From a virus, in the IMG/VR virus record IMGVR_UViG_3300006033_000094, positions 1 through 27,227 of that record: 27,227 nucleotides of DNA; one strand, 5' to 3'. Numbering within the stretch: position 1 is the stretch's first letter; each line of letters opens with the position of its first letter. The position numbers and the translations under genes were made by a program. This document shows positions 1 to 7,495 of this stretch, piece after piece. The notes beneath the pieces were generated by a model, which ran no database searches, was not told where the DNA came from, and was given only the letters and a program-made list of their open reading frames with translations.

Positions 1-63
1 GAAATGGATATTGACTCTATCATGTCGCAGTTGGGAGGTTTATATGGACAAGAAACAGTTTAG
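1..63 (+). CDS. C-terminal end of a probable portal protein (5' partial)
   Basis: Frame 1 is open from the window edge to a TAG at 61-63 and gives about 20 residues ending in LGGLYGQETV. The stop lies inside the next gene, whose ATG is at 44, so the two overlap by 20 bases, as co-translated phage genes often do. The ribosome binding site of the next gene is inside this coding tail. The portal assignment is inference from position (start of a head module, upstream of scaffold and capsid) and from the acidic, Gln-rich tail. The visible piece alone cannot prove it. Confidence 0.5.
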   Translation, partial: EMDIDSIMSQLGGLYGQETV

Positions 64-1240
64 TGCATTAAATGACCAACTGAAAATAATGAAGTTGTTC
101 GATGCAGATATGGAAAACAAGAAGTATCTGCTGACGATTTCAAAGACATTGAAGTCGCTCGATTCAAAGTTATCTGATATAAAAAAATCTCCGGACTTCG
201 AACTGACCGAACTTCACAAAAAACTCATGGCAACTACCAAAGACTTAAAGAAGGAAATCTTTGCTATCACAAGTGACAAGCGAAGAACCGAATCTGAAAT
301 CAAAGAAGCCATGAAGAAAGCGGATAAACTGTTTGATGACTTTATCCGATACACGAACTCTGCCGATACCGAAATGGCGGAAATGAAACGAATGGTTCAG
401 ACTCAACTTTCTGAACTGTCTAATCGAAAAGAATCTGTTAGTGTTTCAAAAGCCTACATTGAGAATGGTTATCTGATGATAGCCTTTTCCGATGGCAGAG
501 TACAGAATGCCGGTTTGGTTGCTGACGATAACATCAAGGGTGCTATACTTCCAAGAAGGGGCGTTGCCGGAAAACCCGGTGAAGATGGCAGAGGGATTGT
601 TTCTATTATCAGAACTTCTGGCGATGGTTCTCCCGGCACCACCGATACATATACTATAACATATACCGATGCTACAACTTCTACCTTTGCCGTTTACAAT
701 GGTGCTGATGGAACGAGTGGTGGCGGTGACATGCTGAAATCAGTATACGATCCGACAAATGTTGAAGGCGATGCCTTTGACATGGACAACATGGTTGAAA
801 GCACTACCAACAAAATCTTCACAGCAACAGAACGTTTGAAACTCGATGGGATTGAGGCTAATGCGAACAACTATACCCACCCTGCCAACCATCCTCCGTC
901 AATCATCACGCAAGACTCTAGCAACCGATTTGTGACCGATGCAGAGAAAACTGCATGGAACGGCAAAGCGAATACCGTCACTTATACTGGCACATTAGCC
1001 TCTGCAAGTTGGACAGGTTCGTCTGCACCGTACTCCCAAACCATCGCCGTCACAGGCATGGCAAGTACGGACAATGCTGTTACCGATGTAACCTTAACTG
1101 GAACATACGCAACTGACCAAGCAATTTTAACCAACTACGCCCTTGTATATCGGATGGTGAGTGGGACTAACCAAGTGACGGCTTATGCCAATGCCATACC
1201 GGCAGTAGACATTCCCTTGCAATTTAAAATCGTGAGGTGA
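44..1240 (+). CDS. Trimeric head or tail fibre protein
   Basis: This 398-residue protein is probably a virion fibre that binds the cell surface. The start at 44 is chosen because GGGAGG lies 5 bases upstream; an ATG at 11 has no such site. Residues 1-130 are charged and helical, a likely coiled coil. Residues 173-228 are Gly-rich with short collagen-like steps (GKPGEDGRG) and the GDGSPGTTDTYTITYTD module of many phage fibres. Residues 258-310 carry the LDGIEANANNYTHP and VTDAEKTAWNGKA repeat unit known from fibres of phages of Bacillota. Residues 311-398 are a beta-rich tip ending PLQFKIVR, like the C-terminal domain of clostridial phage fibres. Its place between portal and scaffold would fit a head fibre as well as a tail fibre. 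Confidence 0.8.
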   Translation: MDKKQFSALNDQLKIMKLFDADMENKKYLLTISKTLKSLDSKLSDIKKSPDFELTELHKKLMATTKDLKKEIFAITSDKRRTESEIKEAMKKADKLFDDFIRYTNSADTEMAEMKRMVQTQLSELSNRKESVSVSKAYIENGYLMIAFSDGRVQNAGLVADDNIKGAILPRRGVAGKPGEDGRGIVSIIRTSGDGSPGTTDTYTITYTDATTSTFAVYNGADGTSGGGDMLKSVYDPTNVEGDAFDMDNMVESTTNKIFTATERLKLDGIEANANNYTHPANHPPSIITQDSSNRFVTDAEKTAWNGKANTVTYTGTLASASWTGSSAPYSQTIAVTGMASTDNAVTDVTLTGTYATDQAILTNYALVYRMVSGTNQVTAYANAIPAVDIPLQFKIVR

Positions 1241-1244
1241 TAGT

Positions 1245-1769
1245 ATGGGTGAAATCTTAATCCAACGCAGAACCAAAGTGGAAAAAGGCTACGAACTCCT
1301 TGCCGATATAACGGTTGGTACTGCCACGACAAGTGTGGACATTACTGGCTTGAACATTGGTAATGGTGATGAGGTGGTGTTGGTTTCAGACATAAAGAAT
1401 ACTTCTGCATCAACAAGCATTTATTACCTTTACTTCAACGCAACAACATCTGGCTATTATTCGCAAGGCCTCTCTGCTAATTCAACATCATACCCTGCGG
1501 CAAGAACATCCGATGCAAGAATGTTAGATATCGCAACAAACCAAAACGCATCTTTGATTTCCAGTATAAAACTGACGAATAGCGGTTATGTCGTATCGCA
1601 GAATAATTCTGCCGAAAACTATGGTTCGTCAAGCATATTGCTGAATAACTTTTATGCAACCACCACGTTTATGGCAACCTCCGTCACAGAAGTTAGGGTT
1701 ACGGGGTCTGTAGCGAACTCAATCGGCATCGGCAGTCGCTTTCAACTCTATCGCATTGGGGGTGCATAA
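1245..1769 (+). CDS. Beta-rich virion-type protein, one copy of a repeated domain
   Basis: This 174-residue protein has no recognised family. After about 15 residues it is a single Thr/Ser/Asn-rich beta domain that opens YELLADITVGTATTSVDITG and closes with GSRFQLYRIG. The same domain occurs twice in the next gene, with the same opening (VDxTGLNIG) and closing (RFxLYK) motifs. The start follows GAGGTGATAGT, and the stop of the fibre gene is 4 bases upstream. Position next to the fibre suggests a fibre tip, a fibre-associated carbohydrate-binding protein or a capsid decoration; which one is unknown. Confidence 0.7.
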   Translation: MGEILIQRRTKVEKGYELLADITVGTATTSVDITGLNIGNGDEVVLVSDIKNTSASTSIYYLYFNATTSGYYSQGLSANSTSYPAARTSDARMLDIATNQNASLISSIKLTNSGYVVSQNNSAENYGSSSILLNNFYATTTFMATSVTEVRVTGSVANSIGIGSRFQLYRIGGA

Positions 1770-1771
1770 AT

Positions 1772-2770
1772 ATGGACATGATACTAAAAAACACCTTCCA
1801 ATCCATCTCCCCTGCCTATGAACTGATAGGGGATGTGACGGTAGGGAGCAATACGACACAAGTGGATTTTACGGGGTTGAATATTGGGAAAGATGATGAG
1901 TTGTTGTTGGTGAGTGAATATTTAAACGGTTCAGTTGGTGCATCAATTGCACTCTATGTAAATGATAATATAACCGCTACAAATTACTGTATTCAGCGAA
2001 TCGAGGCATCTTCAACATCTGTTAGCGGTGTAAGAGCGAACGCATCAATCATCACAAACACTAACGCATTAAATTCAAGGCATACGGCTTTTTCAAAAAT
2101 TAAACTTGCCAATATCGGATATGTGGTGTGGCAGTCTGGAATTACAATGTCGTCTGGTAGCAGTAACGTTGCTTTGTATGATGTTGGTGGCACTTCACAA
2201 TTTACTGCATCATCAATAACAAAAGTATCCCTTGTTAACCAAACAACTAACAATATTCTATCTGGCTCCCGTTTCCAACTCTACAAACTCGTCGCAGAAA
2301 AAGTAGCCGACATTATTGTACCAAGCAACACGACGAGTGTAGATATAACGGGGTTGGATATTGGCAAGGGGAATGAGTATTATTTGGTGAGTACAACGCC
2401 AACTTCTGCTGTTAACCCAAACTTTATGCTGTTTGTAAACGATAATAATACGGCAACCAATTACTACACGCAAAGAATCATGGCAGATAGCACAACTATT
2501 ACTGGCACGAGAGTAAACAATGCAAGATTCTCATTTAGCCAATCACCAGAAACCGCTTTTGCTATGACAAATATCAAACTAACAAACAGTGGTTATTATG
2601 TGTTCAAATCTAATTCAATGAGTAATATTGGGAAAAGTGTTTTGTTTATGCAGAAGATTGTTGGCACAAGTACATCAACCCATAGTTCTATAACGAAATT
2701 CACCATAATGACGGATTTATCCAACGGCATCGGAGCCAATTCAAGGTTCACTCTCTACAAAATGAAATAG
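1772..2770 (+). CDS. Beta-rich virion-type protein, two copies of the repeated domain
   Basis: This 332-residue protein consists of two tandem copies of the domain in the gene before it. Copy one spans about residues 15-171 (ELIGDVTVGSNTTQVDFTG to GSRFQLYKL). Copy two spans about 172-332 (VADIIVPSNTTSVDITG to NSRFTLYKMK). Both contain a central IKL-xN-GYxV strand motif. The domains are Asn/Thr-rich, with almost no Cys and no signal peptide, as in virion surface beta-sandwich proteins. It starts 2 bases after the previous stop. Function is unknown; fibre tip or decoration is the inference. Confidence 0.7.
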   Translation: MDMILKNTFQSISPAYELIGDVTVGSNTTQVDFTGLNIGKDDELLLVSEYLNGSVGASIALYVNDNITATNYCIQRIEASSTSVSGVRANASIITNTNALNSRHTAFSKIKLANIGYVVWQSGITMSSGSSNVALYDVGGTSQFTASSITKVSLVNQTTNNILSGSRFQLYKLVAEKVADIIVPSNTTSVDITGLDIGKGNEYYLVSTTPTSAVNPNFMLFVNDNNTATNYYTQRIMADSTTITGTRVNNARFSFSQSPETAFAMTNIKLTNSGYYVFKSNSMSNIGKSVLFMQKIVGTSTSTHSSITKFTIMTDLSNGIGANSRFTLYKMK

Positions 2771-2779
2771 GAGGAAAAC

Positions 2780-3064
2780 ATGAAACAAATAGTAACCGCA
2801 CTTGAGTACGATGTAAAGACAGGACAGACCATAACAAAAGAAGTTGAAATGGAGATGCCCGACCCTACCATCATTGAGAATGAGAGAAGGGTTCAGGAAA
2901 TCAAACAACGACTTGCGGAGATTGACACCGAATCCATCAGACCACTACGGGCAACTGTAGATGGAACTGCCACTGAATTTGATGTCAACAAATTATCCGC
3001 ACTGGAAACCGAAGCAACCAATCTGCGAACCGAAATGGCTTCGCTTTTGGCATATAAAAGTTAA
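2780..3064 (+). CDS. Small helical phage protein of the fibre cluster
   Basis: This 94-residue protein follows AGGAGG 5 bases before its ATG. It has a short beta start (VTALEYDVKTGQTITKEVEM) and then charged helices with heptad-like spacing, with the segment IRPLRATVDGTATEFD between them. Small proteins with an ENERR-EIKxRLAEID / SIRPLRA pattern are familiar next to tail or fibre genes in phages of Bacillota and have no proven function. A fibre base or assembly role is possible; only position supports it. Confidence 0.65.
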   Translation: MKQIVTALEYDVKTGQTITKEVEMEMPDPTIIENERRVQEIKQRLAEIDTESIRPLRATVDGTATEFDVNKLSALETEATNLRTEMASLLAYKS

Positions 3065-3100
3065 TGTATCAATCGCCAACCATAGCGAGAAGGAGAATTT

Positions 3101-3916
3101 ATGTTTTACAACAGACTCATGCCATTGCTTGAAGCGGACGGAAGTTCGTTACCCGATGGCAATGCACAGACCAGTGCAGAAACCGTTACCGCCACGCCGG
3201 AGAATACCACTCCCAGAGAAATTGAAATTGTGGTAAATGGTAACAAAGAAACAATCAATCTCGATGATGTTGAAACGGTGAAAGCCTTGTTGCAAAAGGG
3301 CAAGAACTACGACAACGTTGCCGAGAAATGGGAGAACGCAAAGACGAAACTGTCAAAGGCGGAAGAAGTGGCAAGGCTTTATGGATACAAGAACGAATAC
3401 GGTCAAGGAACTGTAGAAGAATTTCTTGAAACAATCAAGCAAGACTACGACAAAGTCCAGTATAACAGTTTAGTCGATACCGGAATCCCCGAGGAAACTG
3501 CCAAAGAACTCATCGAACTTCGAACAAAAGCCGAAAGAGCCGACAGTGTACTCAAAGAATATGAGGAACAGAAAACCAAACGACAGCAAGAACTTGAATT
3601 TGTCGAATACTTCCAGATGGTAAATGGCAGACCTTTCACAGAAAAGGACAAAATACCCACAGAAGTATTGGCAGAAGAAAAGAAAGGTGTTCCTCTTAAA
3701 TGGGCTTACGCAGATTACCTTGCAAGAGAATCTGCAAAGAAAGCCGAAGTTGAAAAAGTCAATGAACAGAATAAACAAACAGCCGCACCGAGTATGGGTT
3801 CTAATGGTTCGCAAGGACTATCCTTCACAAGAGAGGAAGTCGCAAAGATGAGCCGAGAAGAAGTCAAGAAGAACTTCGGTGCAATCACAAAATCCATGAA
3901 ACTATGGAGCAAATAA
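3101..3916 (+). CDS. Capsid scaffolding protein
   Basis: This 271-residue protein lies directly before the major capsid gene, the usual place of the phage scaffold. It has a short variable N-terminus, an acidic segment (EIEIVVNGNKETINLDDVE), a long Glu/Lys-rich helical middle at about 80-210 with coiled-coil character, a low-complexity Gln/Ser/Gly linker, and a basic C-terminal helix (MSREEVKKNFGAITKSMKLW). That layout matches scaffolds that bind coat protein through a basic C-terminal helix and leave the capsid later. AGGAG precedes the ATG. There is no protease motif, so self-cleavage is not indicated. Confidence 0.8.
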   Translation: MFYNRLMPLLEADGSSLPDGNAQTSAETVTATPENTTPREIEIVVNGNKETINLDDVETVKALLQKGKNYDNVAEKWENAKTKLSKAEEVARLYGYKNEYGQGTVEEFLETIKQDYDKVQYNSLVDTGIPEETAKELIELRTKAERADSVLKEYEEQKTKRQQELEFVEYFQMVNGRPFTEKDKIPTEVLAEEKKGVPLKWAYADYLARESAKKAEVEKVNEQNKQTAAPSMGSNGSQGLSFTREEVAKMSREEVKKNFGAITKSMKLWSK

Positions 3917-3928
3917 AGGAGAAATAAC

Positions 3929-4795
3929 ATGGCAGCAAACGTAAACGCAGATGCTTTTATCCCGCAGATATGGGACGCACAAATTGTCAGGACACTGGAA
4001 GATAACCTGTTCGCTAGAAAAGTTTGTAAAGCAGTTCCGGCAATCCGAGCAAAGGGTGCTGGCGATACTGTTCACTTCAATGGTCTTGCAGATCCTACCG
4101 TAGCAGACTACACCGGTTCTATCACTTATGAAGCACTGGTATCTTCACAGGTAGACCTGCTGATTGACCAGCAGAAAGCCTATGCCTTCAAGGTAACTGA
4201 TATTGAAGATGCTATGGCTAACGTAGACCTTAAGGGTTCACAGGCTATGAGAGCCGCTTATCAGTTGCAGAAAGCTGTTGACACTTACATCTTCGGTACT
4301 GCCACTTCCCCGGCAGTAGCTGATGCCGGTCACACTCTTACCGCTGATACCTCTGTGGATTCCGCAACTATCCTGTCCGACATTTCCGGGTTCAGCCGAG
4401 TGCTTGAAGAACAGAATGTCATGGGCGGAGATAAGTGGATTCTGGTTCCGCCTTGGGTTAAAGAAAAGTTACAGTTAGCCGGAGTAAAGTTCTCTATCAA
4501 TGAGGGCATCAATGGTACTGGTGGTATGGCTTGGGCTAATTACCTTGACATGGACATCTATGTAACCAACAACCTGTACAACTCTGGAACTGCCGCTGCT
4601 CCGGTAACTACCGTACTGGCTGGTTCTTACAACGCTATCGTGTACGAAGATGTTCTGTCCAAGACTCGTGCTATGGAATTGGAATCCTCTTTCGACATGG
4701 GTCTGTCCGGGCTGTTAGTATTCGGTGCAAAGGTCATTAAGCCGAACGAACTGGTTAAGAGGGTCATGACATATACTGCCGAAACTGCCATTTAA
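3929..4795 (+). CDS. Major capsid protein (HK97 fold, P22 coat-like)
   Basis: This 288-residue protein is the probable shell subunit. It opens MAANVNADAFIPQIWDAQIV and continues with the pattern of P22-type coat proteins: an early helix (TLEDNLFARKVC), GDTVHFNGLADPTVADY, a central QQKAYAFKVTDIEDAMANVDL, the helix around YQLQKAVDTYIFG, and a late SGLLVFGAKVIKPNELV strand. It follows the scaffold by 12 bases with a strong AAAGGAG site. Like the neighbouring decoration gene, it is Ala/Gly/Thr-rich and uses GGT, GCT and ACC codons freely, in line with high expression. A hairpin follows the stop. Confidence 0.88.
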   Translation: MAANVNADAFIPQIWDAQIVRTLEDNLFARKVCKAVPAIRAKGAGDTVHFNGLADPTVADYTGSITYEALVSSQVDLLIDQQKAYAFKVTDIEDAMANVDLKGSQAMRAAYQLQKAVDTYIFGTATSPAVADAGHTLTADTSVDSATILSDISGFSRVLEEQNVMGGDKWILVPPWVKEKLQLAGVKFSINEGINGTGGMAWANYLDMDIYVTNNLYNSGTAAAPVTTVLAGSYNAIVYEDVLSKTRAMELESSFDMGLSGLLVFGAKVIKPNELVKRVMTYTAETAI

Positions 4796-4832
4796 TGGTA
4801 ATTAGGTAGTACATAGTAACCAATGTTAAATC

Positions 4833-4853
4833 GGGTGGGTGAAATTCCCACCC
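4833..4853 (+). terminator. Hairpin after the capsid gene
   Basis: GGGTGGG at 4833-4839 pairs perfectly with CCCACCC at 4847-4853 around a 7-base loop. It lies in the 76-base gap between the capsid and decoration genes. There is no T-run after it, and the AAAGGAG of the next gene follows at once. It is therefore more likely a message-stabilising or partial-termination hairpin that adjusts capsid dosage than a full terminator. Confidence 0.55.
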
Positions 4854-4871
4854 ATATAAAGGAGAATAATT

Positions 4872-5285
4872 ATGGCAGCAGGAGATAAAATCACTGTAAC
4901 TAAAAATACTCTGTCGGCATTCAATGCGGCAACTTCCATTTCCGCAGCATTGACCGCTAATGCGGCAACCGCAGATACCGACGGATTAAAACAGCCTTAT
5001 GCAATTGCACCGACCAAAGCTGAAAGCAAAGGACTTCTGATTGTTAGAAGCACCGGTGCTGCCGCTGATGGCAACTTGACCGTTAAACTGATTAAGGGCG
5101 TAAACGGAATGGCGGCTGTTGCCGACCTTTCGCTGACAGTAACCAAGAACACTACCGCAGTTATCCCTGTAGACGGACGATTCAAGAGTGCTACCGGCAC
5201 GTTCGAAATTGAAATCACTCCGGCAGGAACCGATACGTGCCTTACTGACCACGCCCTGTCTGTGGCTTTTGTAGAACTAGTTTAA
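4872..5285 (+). CDS. Probable capsid decoration protein
   Basis: This 137-residue Ala/Thr-rich protein directly follows the major capsid gene. It is predicted to be almost all beta strand (KITVTKNTL, GLLIVRST, NLTVKLIKG, LSLTVTKNT, GTFEIEITP, ALSVAFVEL). Small beta proteins in this place are often decoration or head-stabilising proteins that sit on capsid three-folds. No named family is recognised, and major tail-like roles cannot be excluded. A hairpin stands on each side of the gene, so its message may be a separately stabilised unit. Confidence 0.6.
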   Translation: MAAGDKITVTKNTLSAFNAATSISAALTANAATADTDGLKQPYAIAPTKAESKGLLIVRSTGAAADGNLTVKLIKGVNGMAAVADLSLTVTKNTTAVIPVDGRFKSATGTFEIEITPAGTDTCLTDHALSVAFVELV

Positions 5286-5291
5286 GAAGGT

Positions 5292-5309
5292 GGGGGCAGA
5301 AATGCCCCC
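5292..5309 (+). terminator. GNRA-capped hairpin after the decoration gene
   Basis: GGGGGCA at 5292-5298 pairs with TGCCCCC at 5303-5309, leaving a GAAA tetraloop. This is a very stable small hairpin. It is followed by TATCTTATAT, which is only weakly T-rich, and then by the GGAGG of the next gene. Partial termination or 3'-end protection of the capsid-decoration message is the likely role. Confidence 0.55.
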
Positions 5310-5329
5310 TATCTTATATGGAGGACACC

Positions 5330-5614
5330 ATGAAGTTTTTAGGCGAACCTAATATGTTGATCCGAATGAACTATCGGCATGGTCTGCTTTCGTACTGGAA
5401 AACAGTTGGAAGGTTCGACAAGGACGGTGTGTTTGAAACGGACGATGAAAAAATAATCAAACGGATGCAGAGAAATTTTCCTGTTTCCGAATCAAAGGAG
5501 TTGCGACATTGTAAGAAGTGCGACTTCACTTGCGAGAATCAAGGTGAACTTCTTGCACACTATCGTACTGCACATCCGAAAGGAGAGCAAAATGTTACAG
5601 AACCAACTGCATAA
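5330..5614 (+). CDS. Small protein with a C2H2 zinc finger in the head region
   Basis: This 94-residue protein has Cys61, Cys64, His77 and His82 with spacing C-x2-C-x12-H-x4-H, and Leu74 at the usual hydrophobic position three residues before the first His. This is the classical C2H2 spacing, although a Cys replaces the usual aromatic residue. Residues 1-55 form a basic domain with IRMNYRHGLLSYW and an acidic FETDDEKIIKRM segment. ATG 5330 is chosen because GGAGG is 5 bases upstream; ATG 5318 overlaps that site and has none. The context suggests a head completion or packaged protein. The last 23 bases overlap the next gene. Confidence 0.7.
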   Translation: MKFLGEPNMLIRMNYRHGLLSYWKTVGRFDKDGVFETDDEKIIKRMQRNFPVSESKELRHCKKCDFTCENQGELLAHYRTAHPKGEQNVTEPTA

Positions 5615-6137
5615 CAAGTTCATGAATACTTTCGAGTTTCTAACCGGTGCGGTAAAAATTATTGACAACGACCATGCGTATATTCATCAAGGCAAGTATT
5701 TTACAAGGGCAACGAAATTCACATTGGCTTCCGGTGCATCAATAAAGTTCACTCTGCAAACCAATTCGGAAAAGGTTATCCACTACAGACCGATTAATAT
5801 CCGGACGAGTGCTGACAATCTAAGCGGATTCTTCTTCGAAGGTTCGAGTGGTGCGAGTGGTGGCACTGCCCTAGTTCCGTCGAATCGGAATAGAACCTCT
5901 ACTGTCACAACGGATTCCATTTTAACTCAAGGGGCAACGGTAACAAATAACGGTACTCAAATATCGGAATTGTTCATACCGGGTTCTACCGGTGTCGGTG
6001 GCACTAGAACCGGAAGTGACTTAAGCGGCACTAACGAATGGGTATTGAAACCCGATACCCTTTACACGATTGTGCTGACTAATGGCTCTAGCGGAAACAA
6101 CACTATATTTTTAGAGTTCCAATGGTATGAAGAATAG
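5592..6137 (+). CDS. Beta-rich phage structural protein
   Basis: This 181-residue protein starts at 5592, with AAAGGAG ahead of it and inside the zinc-finger gene. A 5544 ATG has no site. It has HAYIHQGKYFTRATKF near the N-terminus, a central FFFEGSSGASGGTALVPSNRNR segment and an end EWVLKPDTLYTIVLTNGSSGNN-FLEFQWYEE. These strands match a family of small proteins common in head or tail modules of siphoviruses and podoviruses (NRN at the centre, W-L-P-x-T-x-Y near the end, FxWYE at the C-terminus). They are often listed as decoration or unknown virion proteins. Confidence 0.65.
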   Translation: MLQNQLHNKFMNTFEFLTGAVKIIDNDHAYIHQGKYFTRATKFTLASGASIKFTLQTNSEKVIHYRPINIRTSADNLSGFFFEGSSGASGGTALVPSNRNRTSTVTTDSILTQGATVTNNGTQISELFIPGSTGVGGTRTGSDLSGTNEWVLKPDTLYTIVLTNGSSGNNTIFLEFQWYEE

Positions 6138-6145
6138 GAGAAACC

Positions 6146-6553
6146 ATGAACAATGAAGTAACCAATAAATTAGCCAAGTTCCTAATTGGTCAAGTCGAAA
6201 GCAATAGGGGGATTGCCCTTGCATCTTTGGCTAGGACAGCAACGAACTCAACATCTGACTTCACAAACGTTGGCCATCAATCTTTAATTGTAGTATTTGA
6301 TGTGACCGCAGTAAGCACTTCTGATGTCAAGTTGAAGATTGAAGGAAAAGATCCGGCAAGTGGAAAGTATTACACTATTCTCGAGTCTGCTAGTGTAACC
6401 ACTATTTCCATTAACGTTTATAGAGTAAGCCCTCACTTGACTGCCGCTGCAAACACTATTGCAAAAGACATTATGCCTACCACATTTAGGTTCACTATGA
6501 CCCATGCAAATGCAAATTCCACAACCTATTCAGTAGGGTATATGTTGGTATAA
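6146..6553 (+). CDS. Beta-rich virion-type protein
   Basis: This 135-residue protein has ASLARTATNST near the N-terminus, then SLIVVFDVTAVSTSDVKLKIEGKDPASGKYY and a C-terminal PTTFRFTMTHANANSTTYSVGYMLV. This is the pattern of a small beta-sandwich family found beside capsid genes (V-x-LDVT, GKDPxSGKYY, YSVGYxL). A head decoration or head-tail role is likely. AGGAG lies 6 bases before the ATG, and the gene is in the same tight series as its neighbours. Confidence 0.65.
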   Translation: MNNEVTNKLAKFLIGQVESNRGIALASLARTATNSTSDFTNVGHQSLIVVFDVTAVSTSDVKLKIEGKDPASGKYYTILESASVTTISINVYRVSPHLTAAANTIAKDIMPTTFRFTMTHANANSTTYSVGYMLV

Positions 6554-6563
6554 GGAGTAGAAT

Positions 6564-7493
6564 ATGACAGTAAATGAAATATTTGAAAGAGCAATTGCTT
6601 TGGTCGATGATATAACCGATGCCGGCGCTGTCGATACTGCGAATACAGCAGACTACAAGGCTAGGACTCCGTACCTAATCAATCTCTTTCAGATGGAATT
6701 GATTAAGAGTGGCAATCTGTTTACTAAATATCCTATTGCCTATAAGCCACTCAAAAACATTTTGGTCGGTGGAGATTACTTTGATATTGAAGAACACATT
6801 GATTCCGATATCATAATTGAAACCGAAGGAGTTGCCAAGACTTATTACTTCGAATCCGATGGTGCAAGTGGTACTGTCAAGATTGAAGATTATAATGGCT
6901 CTTGGAATACATTGGCAACAATCACGTTAGCAAATACCGGCATGGGCTTTGTGCCTTACAAGGCTCTAATCACGCCTACAAGCGGTGCAACTAAAAGCCG
7001 GATAGTATTCTCTGGTTCGCATTATTACCGGTTCAGAAACGTTTGTATGCACTCTGAAAGCTTCTCTAATGTAAGCAGAGTATACGACTATTCTCCGATG
7101 GTAAAAGTTACCCTTCCAACAACCACTCATTCCATTATGAATGTGGTATTCAAAGATGCGAACAACTACGAAATCACACCAAGATACAATGTCGAACACA
7201 ATGGTATCGCATGGGAGATTTTATTCCCAAGAGATTTCGAAGGCGAACTGCTTGTTACCTACATTCCGAATCCGACTAAAGTCACCGCAACCGATTTGTC
7301 CGATACGGTAACTGTTGACGATTACTCGGCAAACATCATGGCTTATATGTTGGCAGAAGCCTTCATGAATGTCGAACACAATGATTACCTCGCCGGTCTT
7401 TTCAAGAACAAATATCAGCAGTTAATCGCAGAATCTCAATACCGAAAGCCTAAACCGGCAGTTAAAATAGTGAATGTCTATGGGAGTGTATAA
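6564..7493 (+). CDS. Probable head-tail adaptor protein
   Basis: This 309-residue protein begins with a helical segment (TVNEIFERAIALVDDITD, then a helix around LINLFQMELIKSG) and ends with another (IMAYMLAEAFMNVEHNDYLAGLFKNKYQQLI). Between them is a beta-rich insert of about 150 residues. Phage adaptor and head-closure proteins have terminal helices of this kind that dock below the portal. Its place between the head genes and the nozzle-like gene supports the call. The beta insert (DGASGTVKIEDYNGSWNTLATI) is unusually large for a simple adaptor and may be a surface domain. Confidence 0.6.
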   Translation: MTVNEIFERAIALVDDITDAGAVDTANTADYKARTPYLINLFQMELIKSGNLFTKYPIAYKPLKNILVGGDYFDIEEHIDSDIIIETEGVAKTYYFESDGASGTVKIEDYNGSWNTLATITLANTGMGFVPYKALITPTSGATKSRIVFSGSHYYRFRNVCMHSESFSNVSRVYDYSPMVKVTLPTTTHSIMNVVFKDANNYEITPRYNVEHNGIAWEILFPRDFEGELLVTYIPNPTKVTATDLSDTVTVDDYSANIMAYMLAEAFMNVEHNDYLAGLFKNKYQQLIAESQYRKPKPAVKIVNVYGSV

Positions 7494-7495
7494 AT

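Noticed and set aside
5658-5690. TTGACA as a possible plus-strand promoter
   Set aside because: It lies inside a coding region, and no TATAAT-like box with proper spacing follows.
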